DNA of 64,000 nucleotides from Bacteroides salyersiae WAL 10018 = DSM 18765 = JCM 12988. GTDB taxonomy: Bacteria; Bacteroidota; Bacteroidia; Bacteroidales; Bacteroidaceae. The translations under genes were made by a program, and so were the position numbers. The stretch spans positions 1,695,207-1,759,206 of the forward strand of contig NZ_KB905466.1 of assembly GCF_000381365.1 (NCBI RefSeq), read 5' to 3'. The number at the start of each line of letters is the position of its first letter. Within the stretch, counting starts at the first letter, position 1. Of the stretch, positions 29,674 to 38,096 are shown piece by piece. The notes below the pieces were generated by a model. It was given only the letters and a program-made list of their open reading frames with translations, was not told where the DNA came from and ran no database searches.

Positions 29674-30483
29674 TTATTTAGGCAGATTAAAAGCGACTGT
29701 CATTTCATGCATTTGTTCTTGAGACATACCATCCGGAATGAAACCCATATTACGCGCATTGATATAAATCTGTGCAGATTTGCTCAACACATCAATCTGG
29801 TCGAAAGCATCCATGATATCCTCACCAACAGCACAAGCACCGTGTTTTTCCCACATAACCACATCATAATCATTGAGTTCTTTAATGGTGGCTTCCGCCA
29901 ATGCTACAGAACTGGGCAATGCATAAGGAATAATCCCCAAACCACGCGGACAAAAGGCCTTCGTTTCGGGTATCATACTCCAAAGCAGATTAGTCAATAC
30001 ATCTTTTTCCAAAAAAGGTTTGTGATGCGTCATAGCGATCAATTCAATGGGATGTGTGTGCAAAGATGCTTTATAGGTAGAGCCCTTACTAATAAGATAA
30101 TTGTGCATACACAAATGCGACGGTAACTCGGAAGTAGGCAATACCGGGTGGTCGGCAATGATAACGTAATTTGCACAATCATCGAGAATACGAATAATGG
30201 AACCATGTTCCATCGGCCAACGCGCCAAATCACGCATACGTTTATTAGTTCCCTTGCAATAGAAATAACAACCTTTCAGATAAGGTAATACGGTACCAAT
30301 AGATTTTACTTCACTAATAGGAGCCAAATTGCGTATTTCATCATCTACAAACTCTGTAATATTCACAACGATATTGCCACCATTACGTTCGGCCCAGCCT
30401 TTTTGCCAAAGATATCCGGCTACTTCGGCAGCCTTATTTACTTCATTAGTAAGAGCCGGACGATTTTCCAAAATTGATTTCAT
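29674..30483 (-). CDS. rhaD: L-rhamnulose-1-phosphate aldolase
   Basis: 269 residues, class II zinc aldolase. It splits rhamnulose-1-phosphate into dihydroxyacetone phosphate and L-lactaldehyde in the cytoplasm. Seen: WAERNGGNIVVNI near the N-terminus, the zinc ligands in ASLHTHPIELIAMTH and the later His in MWEKHGACAVGEDIMDAFD, and WSMIPETKAFCPRGLG. Length matches the family. It stands behind rhaT after a 236-base gap and before the GH105 gene. The lactaldehyde reductase gene often found behind the aldolase in Bacteroides is missing from this spot. Confidence 0.96.
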   Translation of the reverse strand: MKSILENRPALTNEVNKAAEVAGYLWQKGWAERNGGNIVVNITEFVDDEIRNLAPISEVKSIGTVLPYLKGCYFYCKGTNKRMRDLARWPMEHGSIIRILDDCANYVIIADHPVLPTSELPSHLCMHNYLISKGSTYKASLHTHPIELIAMTHHKPFLEKDVLTNLLWSMIPETKAFCPRGLGIIPYALPSSVALAEATIKELNDYDVVMWEKHGACAVGEDIMDAFDQIDVLSKSAQIYINARNMGFIPDGMSQEQMHEMTVAFNLPK

Positions 30484-30508
30484 CTTTTTATCTACGATTT
30501 ATTCCCTG

Positions 30509-30520
30509 TGGTCATGACCA
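30509..30520. promoter_or_regulatory. 12-bp palindrome ahead of rhaD
   Basis: TGGTCATGACCA is a perfect palindrome 26 bases upstream of the rhaD ATG, in a 236-base gap between rhaT and rhaD. It could be an operator or part of the leader. No TAnnTTTG box was found in the gap, so rhaD is probably transcribed from upstream. Confidence 0.35.
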
Positions 30521-30719
30521 TTATTTGATCTTTATGCCATAAGTACGTTAACGATTTTCTATTTACGATTAAAATAAGAGCCTGCTTAAAATATTTTCCT
30601 CCTTAAAGTTTCTACCTGCTCAATTAAAGATTGTTTTTATATACAGACCAAAGAACAACTACTAACCGGTATTTTCAATTATAAACGATCAGAAATCGTC
30701 CAATTGCCTAATTTATTAT

Positions 30720-31751
30720 TTATGCTTGTGCCATCGCCACTACTATAATGGAAGAAATAAGAACAATTAACCCGAGAATCAAAACACCGATTGTCGAATT
30801 GCTTACCCCTTTCCATTCTTTCAAAAGAATACCCCAAACATTACTGAAAGTAACATTCAGCGACATCAGAATACTCCATGAAAACGCCAATAGAACAGGG
30901 CTTTCCGTCAGGAAACTTTTCCCCATTTCCAAGCCGAAGAACTGTGAATACCAAAGTACCCCGGCAAGGGCACAAAACAGCAGATTATTAACCAGTTGCC
31001 CACTCTTAACAGAAAAATATTCCTTACCGGTCTTATTCTTAATATTCTGTTGTATACAATACACTGCATTGGTGAAAAATCCCCCCAAAGTTACTAAAAA
31101 TATAACCGGAAGACCAGCATACAAAGCCTCTACTCCGTTAGCAAGAGCTGCTTCCTTAATAGGTGTACCGGCATCCAACCCAAGAGCAAAACAAGCACTC
31201 ATCACACCTGCCAACAAAGCAACCAGTAATCCTTTTGTCAATGCAAAATCTTTAACAGCCGCTTTCTTCTCCTCCTCAGTCATATTTTTGGAACGCAAAC
31301 TTCCGGCATAACCGATAATCGCAATGCCAGCTAAAGTGATACACACACCGATAAGCAACATCAAACCATCGCCATGAAACAAATCTTTTCCGGCAAAGAT
31401 AGCAGGAAAGAGCGTACCGAAACCGGCACAGGTACCCAAAGCAATACTTTGTCCTAAAGCTACGCCAAGATAGCGCATACTGAGTCCGAACGTTAGCCCT
31501 CCGACTCCCCATAGTACTCCATATACCATAGCAGGTACAGCACCACCGGAGCTCCACAAATCCATCAGGCTACTCTCGGCCGGCACAGCCAACAAAGCAC
31601 CCAACAAAGGAAACACGAGCCATGCAAAAATCCCTTGTACCAACCAAAAACTTTCCCATGACCAGTTTTTTACTTTATTAATAGGTACATATGAGCTACT
31701 CTGCCCAAAACTGCCAATGGCTATAATAATAAGGCCTATCAGTGTATTCAT
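30720..31751 (-). CDS. rhaT: L-rhamnose/proton symporter
   Basis: 343 residues, strongly hydrophobic with about ten membrane segments, as in RhaT of the drug/metabolite transporter superfamily. Typical stretches are the start MNTLIGLIIIAIGSFGQSSSYVP, SWESFWLVQGIFAWLVFPLLGA, GVLWGVGGLTFGLSMRYLGV and ALGQSIALGTCAGFGTLFPAI. It carries L-rhamnose over the inner membrane, which fits a locus that frees rhamnose in the periplasm. In the rhaB-rhaA-rhaT-rhaD order, separated from rhaA by a hairpin (31794-31831). Confidence 0.95.
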   Translation of the reverse strand: MNTLIGLIIIAIGSFGQSSSYVPINKVKNWSWESFWLVQGIFAWLVFPLLGALLAVPAESSLMDLWSSGGAVPAMVYGVLWGVGGLTFGLSMRYLGVALGQSIALGTCAGFGTLFPAIFAGKDLFHGDGLMLLIGVCITLAGIAIIGYAGSLRSKNMTEEEKKAAVKDFALTKGLLVALLAGVMSACFALGLDAGTPIKEAALANGVEALYAGLPVIFLVTLGGFFTNAVYCIQQNIKNKTGKEYFSVKSGQLVNNLLFCALAGVLWYSQFFGLEMGKSFLTESPVLLAFSWSILMSLNVTFSNVWGILLKEWKGVSNSTIGVLILGLIVLISSIIVVAMAQA

Positions 31752-31793
31752 GTATTTAGTGATAAGTGATTAGTGATAAATGATTAGCGACAG

Positions 31794-31831
31794 GTGATGA
31801 AAGTAGTGATTGGAAATGCTACTTTCATCAC
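31794..31831. promoter_or_regulatory. Perfect 13-bp hairpin between rhaA and rhaT
   Basis: Arms 31794-31806 (GTGATGAAAGTAG) and 31819-31831 are exact complements with a 12-base loop. On the minus strand no T-run follows, so it looks like an intercistronic RNA stem (transcript stability or processing) rather than a terminator. Short GTGATTAGTGATAA-like direct repeats flank it. Confidence 0.6.
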
Positions 31832-31843
31832 TAACCACTATTC

Positions 31844-33097
31844 TTATTCTCTTTTCGAAGTTACCTCTGTTTCGTATTTTTCTATCTCTGCAATAAATTC
31901 CTCGCCAACCGGAACATTATTCTTCAAACAGAACATATCCCACACAGCATTCCACGGAAGCGATTTAGCCTCTTCGAGCAGAGCCAGACGTTCGAACAAC
32001 TGATCATTGGCTTCATATTCACGCAACTTAGCAATCGGTTCCAGTAATCCTTGCAAGAAACATTTCTGCGTAGCACGGCTACCAATCACATAAGCACCGA
32101 TACGGTTAATGCTGGCATCAAAATAATCCAAACCGACATGTACACGGTCGAGAGCATTACAACGCACTACTTCTTTTGCCAGATCCAGCGTTTCATCATT
32201 CATGATAGTCACATGGTCACTATCCCAACGGATCGGGCGGCTAACGTGCAACATGATTTCCGGAGTATAAAGCAACAGCGAAGATATCTTATCAGCTACA
32301 CTTTCGGTAGGATGGAAATGGCCGGTATCAAGTGTCACTATTTTATTACGGCTTGCACCATATCCAATATAGAAATCATTTGAACCTACCGTATAACTTT
32401 CCAGACCGATACCGAACACTTTCGATTCGATACAATCTTTCATATTCTTATATTCAACAGCAAAGATCTGATCCAAAGAATCTTTCAGCAGTTCGCGATA
32501 AAGCAGACGATTCACCGTGATATCCTTGCTCCCGTCGTGTACCCATAAATTCATGATACAAGGATCGCCCTGGCGCTTACCCATCTCTTCGGCAATTGCA
32601 CGACAACGCTTGGTATGCTCGATCCAAAAATCACGAATACCTTTATCCGGATTCGACAATGAAAGGTTTCCACTTTTCGGATGAGAGAAAGAAGTAGAAT
32701 TAAAGTCCAACTTCATACCATGTTCCGCTCCCCATTGTATCCAACTCTCAAAATGTTTCGGTTCTACCTGATCACGATCGACAAACTGACCACCGAAATC
32801 ACCATAAATTTCATGTAGGTTCAAACGGTGAGTTCCGGGAATATAAGAAGCAGCTTTCAATATATCCTGTCTCAATTCTTCTATATTACGAGCTTTTCCC
32901 GGATAATTACCGGTAGCCTGAATTCCTCCGGTCAGCGAACCACTCGATTCGAATCCCGTTACATCATCTGCTTGCCAACAATGCAAAGATAGAGAAATCT
33001 TTTGCAAATCTTCCAATGCCTTATTAGCATCGACACCTACAGCCGCATAACGTTCAACCGCTATCTCGTAAGCCTTCTTAATCAGTTCTTCTTTCAT
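31844..33097 (-). CDS. rhaA: L-rhamnose isomerase
   Basis: 417 residues. Converts L-rhamnose to L-rhamnulose, metal-dependent, cytoplasmic. Family motifs: LSLHCWQADDVTGFE, HRLNLHEIYGDFGG, GMKLDFNSTSFSHPKS, NLWVHDGSKD, DTGHFHPTESVADKISS and HVSRPIRWDSDHVT, containing the His/Asp/Glu metal ligands. Length equals that of the family. Its ATG overlaps the rhaB stop by 4 bases (33094-33097), so the two are translationally coupled. Confidence 0.97.
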   Translation of the reverse strand: MKEELIKKAYEIAVERYAAVGVDANKALEDLQKISLSLHCWQADDVTGFESSGSLTGGIQATGNYPGKARNIEELRQDILKAASYIPGTHRLNLHEIYGDFGGQFVDRDQVEPKHFESWIQWGAEHGMKLDFNSTSFSHPKSGNLSLSNPDKGIRDFWIEHTKRCRAIAEEMGKRQGDPCIMNLWVHDGSKDITVNRLLYRELLKDSLDQIFAVEYKNMKDCIESKVFGIGLESYTVGSNDFYIGYGASRNKIVTLDTGHFHPTESVADKISSLLLYTPEIMLHVSRPIRWDSDHVTIMNDETLDLAKEVVRCNALDRVHVGLDYFDASINRIGAYVIGSRATQKCFLQGLLEPIAKLREYEANDQLFERLALLEEAKSLPWNAVWDMFCLKNNVPVGEEFIAEIEKYETEVTSKRE

Positions 33098-34557
33098 GAT
33101 ACTATATTTTTAAAGTGTATATAAGCTTGTCCCCAATTTTCCATATTTTGGGGTTGGTAAGTTTTCAAAGGAATAGAATTATGAATGAGCTTTCTCATTC
33201 CCGGCACATCGGCAGCTTCACCTATCGCCATAGCCTGCATCATGACGTTGCCGAGAGCAGTCGCTTCTGACGGTCCGGCTACTACCGGAATACCTACCGC
33301 ATTCGCCGTAAACTGATTAAGCAATTCATTGCGGCTTCCCCCGCCTATCACATGAAGTGTTTCTATCGGCTGAGAAGCTAATCCGCGCAGATCATCCAAT
33401 ACCTGGCGATAACGCAGTGCCAGACTTTCAAAAATACAACGTACAATCTGCCCACGAGTTTCCGGAACCGGCTGATTCGTATCCATACAATATTTACGGA
33501 TGGCATTTTCCATATCATCGGGATTCGCAAAAAGTGCATTATCCGGATTGATAAGGCTACGGAAGGGCTCCGCCGTTTCGGCTTCAGCGATCAATTCCGG
33601 ATACGAAGTCTCTCCCCATCCGGCACGGCAGCGTTCCAGCAACCACATTCCACAAATATTTTTCAGCAAACGGATCGTTCCGGCCACTCCCCCTTCATTC
33701 GTAAAATTCAACTTCTCCGTTTCTTCGGTAATAGCCGGCGCATCGGTTTCTATCCCCATCAACGACCATGTCCCACTACTTAAATAAGCAAAATTCGGAT
33801 TTAATGCCGGGACGGCAGCCACTGCCGATCCGGTATCATGTCCGGCTACAGCAATTACAGGAACAGCTCCCAATCCGGTTATTTTTTGTATTTCTTTTGT
33901 CAATGTTCCGACTTTCTCTCCCGGATACACAAAACGTCCGAAATGCTCTTCCGTCAAACCGACCGCTTTCAATAATTCCGGTTCCAATTTGCGGGTTTGT
34001 GCATTTACCAATTGTGCCGTACTGGCAATCGTATATTCCGTTACCATCTCTCCTGTCAGCATATAGCTCAAAGCATCCGGAATAAACAAAATTTTATCTA
34101 CCGCAGCCAGCGCACTGTCATTATTGCGTCGCAAGGTATCCAACTGGAACAACGAATTAAAATTCATTATCTGAATGCCCGTTAACTTATACACCTTACT
34201 ACGGGGAATGCGCGAAAATAGCGCTTCCGGCGCCCCGTTTGTTTGGGGATCGCGATAAGCATACGGCTGGCGCAACAAATGCCCATCCTTTCCGACACAA
34301 ACAAAATCGACTCCCCAAGTATCGATACCGATAGAAACGATCTTCACATCTTGCTTGCCCGCAACCAACTTCAACCCATCTATAACATACTGATAAAGTG
34401 CATAAATATCCCAATAAAAGTGTCCTCCAACCTCTATGAGGTGGTTGGGAAAACGATTCACTTCTTCCAATTCTAATCCGCCCTCAGAGAAAGAGCCTAA
34501 TATCGTACGGCCACTGGTAGCTCCCAAATCAACCGCAAAAAAACAATTTCTTATCAT
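33094..34557 (-). CDS. rhaB: L-rhamnulokinase
   Basis: 487 residues, FGGY carbohydrate kinase. Phosphorylates L-rhamnulose at O1. Seen: N-terminal phosphate-binding FFAVDLGATSGRTILGSF, SIGIDTWGVDFVCVG, AVAGHDTGSAVAAVPA with the catalytic Asp, SSGTWSLMGIE and C-terminal HVIGGGSRNELLNQFTANA. First gene of the rha operon, with a -7 box at 34597-34604. The usual AraC-type rhamnose activator gene is not beside it in this window. In B. thetaiotaomicron, as I recall, rhaK lies next to argR; here more than 23 kb separates them. Confidence 0.96.
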   Translation of the reverse strand: MIRNCFFAVDLGATSGRTILGSFSEGGLELEEVNRFPNHLIEVGGHFYWDIYALYQYVIDGLKLVAGKQDVKIVSIGIDTWGVDFVCVGKDGHLLRQPYAYRDPQTNGAPEALFSRIPRSKVYKLTGIQIMNFNSLFQLDTLRRNNDSALAAVDKILFIPDALSYMLTGEMVTEYTIASTAQLVNAQTRKLEPELLKAVGLTEEHFGRFVYPGEKVGTLTKEIQKITGLGAVPVIAVAGHDTGSAVAAVPALNPNFAYLSSGTWSLMGIETDAPAITEETEKLNFTNEGGVAGTIRLLKNICGMWLLERCRAGWGETSYPELIAEAETAEPFRSLINPDNALFANPDDMENAIRKYCMDTNQPVPETRGQIVRCIFESLALRYRQVLDDLRGLASQPIETLHVIGGGSRNELLNQFTANAVGIPVVAGPSEATALGNVMMQAMAIGEAADVPGMRKLIHNSIPLKTYQPQNMENWGQAYIHFKNIVS

Positions 34558-34596
34558 GTCCTATATAATGTTGAGCCTATTCTTTCTATAATGACG

Positions 34597-34604
34597 CAAA
34601 AATA
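34597..34604 (-). promoter_or_regulatory. -7 box for the rha operon
   Basis: TATTTTTG on the minus strand, about 40 bases before the rhaB ATG. It is inside the shared 14-mer TATTTTTGCGTCAT (34591-34604). No good -33 element was seen, which suits an activator-dependent promoter. Confidence 0.6.
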
Positions 34605-34652
34605 AAGGATTTGTACCCTATTCACGCTGTACGTTTTGACACAAAGGATGTC

Positions 34653-36182
34653 TTATTTGACAATTTGATTCACTCCTTCACAAAAGCGGGTTATCAACTT
34701 TTCTCCCTTTTCATGGTGAATCGTCACATTCTTCAATGTTATATTCCGGCTATATACGAATTCGGCTCCTATTTGGGAAGTAATATCCAAGTTCTCAAGC
34801 GTAATGCCATCGATCGGCATTTCCGGGATGCCATTGAAGAAAAGCGCCCTCCGGGCATTAGAACATACCAGATTCGAAATATGGATATTCCGGAAACAAG
34901 GAGTCGTTTCATCCACTGGCAGAGGATCTACCTTCAACGGTACTTTCTCACCACTTTCCAACACTTCAACAGCCGACTTACCTCCATAATACAAGTTGAA
35001 AGTAACAGGTTCCGTAGGAATATCCATCATGGAAACGTTGCGTACCCAGATGTTTTCAACAATTCCACCCCGTCCACGCTTACTCTTGAAACGAAGCCCT
35101 ACATCAGTACCTAAAAACTGGCAATTACTCACAGACACATTACGTACTCCGCCACTCATCTCACTGCCTACCACGAATCCGCCATGTCCTTTAAACACCG
35201 TGCATCCGTCTACCACCACATTTTCACAAGAGCGGGCACGACGGCGTCCATCCTCATCCTTTCCACTCTTCAAGCAAATCCCGTCATCCCCCACATCGAA
35301 AGTAGAGTTTACAATCAAGGCATTCTTACAAGATTCCAAATCCAGGCCGTCACCATTTTGCGCATAGCTCGGATTACGCACCTGCACTTCTTCAATCAGT
35401 ACATTTTCACACATCAACGGATGCAGATTCCACGCCGGAGAATTCTGAAAGATAACACCCTGCAGCCATACATTCTTACACTCTATCAAGCTCACCATCA
35501 CCGGCCGAAGAAAATGACGCACGCTCTGCCATTCTTCCTCCGTCGTCAAGTTCTGAGGTACATTCATATTGCTGATCGTATCTCCTTTCAGTGTCTGCGG
35601 ATAAGGGAACCAATAAGTGGGCCGTTTGTATACTCCCCCCCGGGCTATCGTCTGTTTCCAAACACTTTCCGTCACTTTTTCCCGTTTCAAAGGACGCCAA
35701 AAGTGTCCATTCCCGTCAATGGCCCCTTGCCCGGTGATAGCTACATTCGTCAGGTTACGTCCCGAAACAGGAGATTGACACCTGCGGGTATCCAATCCTT
35801 CAAAAACAGTTTCGACCAACGGATAAAGCTCCACATCCGGCGAGAAAAGCACTACGGCCCCTTTCTCTATGTGAAGATCGATATTACTTTTCAGCACAAT
35901 AGGACCGGTCAGCCAGATACCTGCCGGCACAATCAAGTGTCCGCCTCCGCGAGACGATAATGTTTCGATAGCCTTTTCAAAAGCTTCGGTACAGAGTTCC
36001 ACTCCATTGCCGACAGCACCAAAATCCGGCAGCAACACCTTCAAATCGGGAAATCGGGGTGCTTCCACCTTTGGCATTGCAAAGGGGAGATTCGTGTATA
36101 TTTCTTCATATTTATAAGTTTGCGCCCAAGACGACAATACCGCCCACGCACAAAGAAACAAAACAATTGAAATTCTCTTCAT
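34653..36182 (-). CDS. GH28 polygalacturonase-type enzyme
   Basis: 509 residues with a signal peptide (1-20, ending SSWAQ). A right-handed beta-helix GH28 with the family's catalytic blocks in order: NGDGLDLESCKNALI, FDVGDDGICLKSGKD (the Asp pair) and GHGGFVVGSEMSGGVRNV (the His). Upstream LLPDFGAVGNGVELCTEAFEKA is the typical start of the domain. It hydrolyses galacturonan or rhamnogalacturonan linkages by inversion. Last gene of the unit that starts at 43403; the next gene, rhaB, has its own promoter. Confidence 0.93.
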   Translation of the reverse strand: MKRISIVLFLCAWAVLSSWAQTYKYEEIYTNLPFAMPKVEAPRFPDLKVLLPDFGAVGNGVELCTEAFEKAIETLSSRGGGHLIVPAGIWLTGPIVLKSNIDLHIEKGAVVLFSPDVELYPLVETVFEGLDTRRCQSPVSGRNLTNVAITGQGAIDGNGHFWRPLKREKVTESVWKQTIARGGVYKRPTYWFPYPQTLKGDTISNMNVPQNLTTEEEWQSVRHFLRPVMVSLIECKNVWLQGVIFQNSPAWNLHPLMCENVLIEEVQVRNPSYAQNGDGLDLESCKNALIVNSTFDVGDDGICLKSGKDEDGRRRARSCENVVVDGCTVFKGHGGFVVGSEMSGGVRNVSVSNCQFLGTDVGLRFKSKRGRGGIVENIWVRNVSMMDIPTEPVTFNLYYGGKSAVEVLESGEKVPLKVDPLPVDETTPCFRNIHISNLVCSNARRALFFNGIPEMPIDGITLENLDITSQIGAEFVYSRNITLKNVTIHHEKGEKLITRFCEGVNQIVK

Positions 36183-36251
36183 TCGACTTTTTTATATTAT
36201 GTAACTTAGAAACAATTTTGATCTTATAAAACTGCCCTTAGGGACTCTCAA

Positions 36252-38087
36252 TCATTCTCCAAGATAATAAGAAGGTACCGGCGATTGCGGATACCCCATG
36301 CTCCGATGTGTAATATAACTCCGATAAAGTGCATCCTGCATCAATGTTACCCGACGGTCTTTTGCCGGAATACAAGTATGATAGATACGCAACTCTCCGG
36401 GAAGCGCAGTTATCAACTCCTCCCGCCAATCGCCCTCCATGTCGGCTATCATCAAAATGTCCCCTTCAATCCCTTCTGTCAGCGTCTCTCCTTTCCATTT
36501 CCAGATACTTTGTTTTCTGCCGTTCGAAGAAGAACCGGCTCCCCAACGGTTATTATCCCCCCGGAATGTTTCACGGAGCAGATCGGCATCCCACCAAATC
36601 CAATTCCGGCATCCCGGCACTTCCGCATTCGTTGTATTCAATTTCTTTCCATCCGAAGTTAACAGATATTTATCCGTACTTCCACCTTTACGGTCTTCAC
36701 TGGCAAAACATTCCAGACCGGGATGTTCCGGATCAAAATCCGCCACCATGCCATCCCCCACATGATAGGTAGCATGTCCGATTCCCCATATCAGCTGTCC
36801 GGTACGAGCATTCACCACAGATACTCCGCGACCGTCTTCTTTCTTGGGTTCGCTCACCATAAACACCTGTAAGTCTTCCTCATCAGGACGTAGCTTACAC
36901 AAATAAGCCTTATCGCTATGTCCCAACCCGGACGACCATAACAAAGTCCCGTTATCATCAAGCATACAAGACCCCAACAATATCTCGTCCCGACCATCGC
37001 CGTCCACATCTCCGGTCACCATGCTATGTGCCCCCATACTACGTACTACGGGATTTTCTTCATCACCATCCCAACGCCACATCCGTTGCAGTTTCCCCTC
37101 TTTCAACTGCCAGGCATCCACTACCATCAGTTTATAAGTGCCACGAGCTGCAAGAATACAAGGTGTTTTCCCATCCAGATAAGCCATTCCCATCTGATTC
37201 CTATTCTGGCGAATAAGATTTCCGTACCGGTCATTCCGTTCCGGCCAGTCCACCCGGTCTATCTCTTTCCCCGTCATCCCATCCAATACGGACAAGTATT
37301 CACTTCCACCACAAACACGGCCCTTTTCGTTCTTCACATAATCATCACCGGCAGTTTTCACCGCAACTTCCGCCTTACCATCCCCATTGAAATCATAAAC
37401 GATAAAAGGCGAATACCAAATACCCGGCTCAATGCCCGGTCCCATATCATACGTCCAAAGCCATGTACCGTCGCTCAAATAAGCCGAAATTTTATATGTC
37501 TTACCGGTAGTATCTCCCGGCATGCCCGGATCTACATTGGTTTCGGGAGTACGGATGATATAATCGTAAATGCCATCACCATTCAAGTCGGCCAAAGCAA
37601 TCTTACCTGCTTTGGCATTATCTTTCAAGCGAATGGAAGTATAGTTCTTACTCTTCCCGGCTTCTACTTCAAGTTTTTCGGATGCGGCGGGTTTCTGCCC
37701 TTTCAACACAGGCACCACCCAATAGGAAGCTATTCCCTTCACAGGTGCGTTGTCTACAAAATCACAAGTATGCAATATGGGCTTATTCGTCAAACGGCGA
37801 GTTTTACCATTTGCTTCACGATATACATGAAAAGCAGTAGCAGGCGCATCCGTATTCAGCAACCGCCAACTTAGGTAAACACCCTTCCCGTCCTGAGAAG
37901 GCACTGCATACAATCCACGGTTCAACCGTTCCGTAACCCGTTCTGTGGCAAACCCTTCCACCAATGGTTTGGCTTCATGCCGGGGATCCAGTATCTCGTA
38001 CATATATTGTCTTTCGCGAGGATCTTGCGCAAAAAGAGTAGCCACTGCAAAAGAAATGCAGAGCACAAAAGCAATTCGTCTGTTCAT
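36252..38087 (-). CDS. PL11 rhamnogalacturonan lyase
   Basis: 611 residues with signal peptide (1-21, ending ATLFAQ), the usual length for a single-domain PL11. After a beta-sandwich (GVYLSWRLLNTDAPATAFHVYRE) comes the eight-bladed propeller with Ca sites LADLNGDGIYDYIIRT, YDFNGDGKAEVAVKTAGD and GDVDGDGRDEILLGSCMLD, and SSGLGHSDKAYL. It cleaves the RG-I backbone, giving oligosaccharides with unsaturated galacturonate ends for GH105. Unlike the 1393-4473 lyase it has no LamG or sorting-like tail. Confidence 0.95.
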   Translation of the reverse strand: MNRRIAFVLCISFAVATLFAQDPRERQYMYEILDPRHEAKPLVEGFATERVTERLNRGLYAVPSQDGKGVYLSWRLLNTDAPATAFHVYREANGKTRRLTNKPILHTCDFVDNAPVKGIASYWVVPVLKGQKPAASEKLEVEAGKSKNYTSIRLKDNAKAGKIALADLNGDGIYDYIIRTPETNVDPGMPGDTTGKTYKISAYLSDGTWLWTYDMGPGIEPGIWYSPFIVYDFNGDGKAEVAVKTAGDDYVKNEKGRVCGGSEYLSVLDGMTGKEIDRVDWPERNDRYGNLIRQNRNQMGMAYLDGKTPCILAARGTYKLMVVDAWQLKEGKLQRMWRWDGDEENPVVRSMGAHSMVTGDVDGDGRDEILLGSCMLDDNGTLLWSSGLGHSDKAYLCKLRPDEEDLQVFMVSEPKKEDGRGVSVVNARTGQLIWGIGHATYHVGDGMVADFDPEHPGLECFASEDRKGGSTDKYLLTSDGKKLNTTNAEVPGCRNWIWWDADLLRETFRGDNNRWGAGSSSNGRKQSIWKWKGETLTEGIEGDILMIADMEGDWREELITALPGELRIYHTCIPAKDRRVTLMQDALYRSYITHRSMGYPQSPVPSYYLGE

Positions 38088-38096
38088 GATAAAATA

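Noticed and set aside
31752..31800. CRISPR-like repeats (GTGATTAGTGATAA units)
   Set aside because: Short, irregular, without spacers of even length and without cas genes.
35184..35960. Plus-strand frame of 258 codons
   Set aside because: Antisense to GH28; composition rich in Arg/His/Ile as expected for a shadow frame.
37026..37874. Plus-strand frame of 282 codons
   Set aside because: Antisense to the PL11 gene; no family resemblance.
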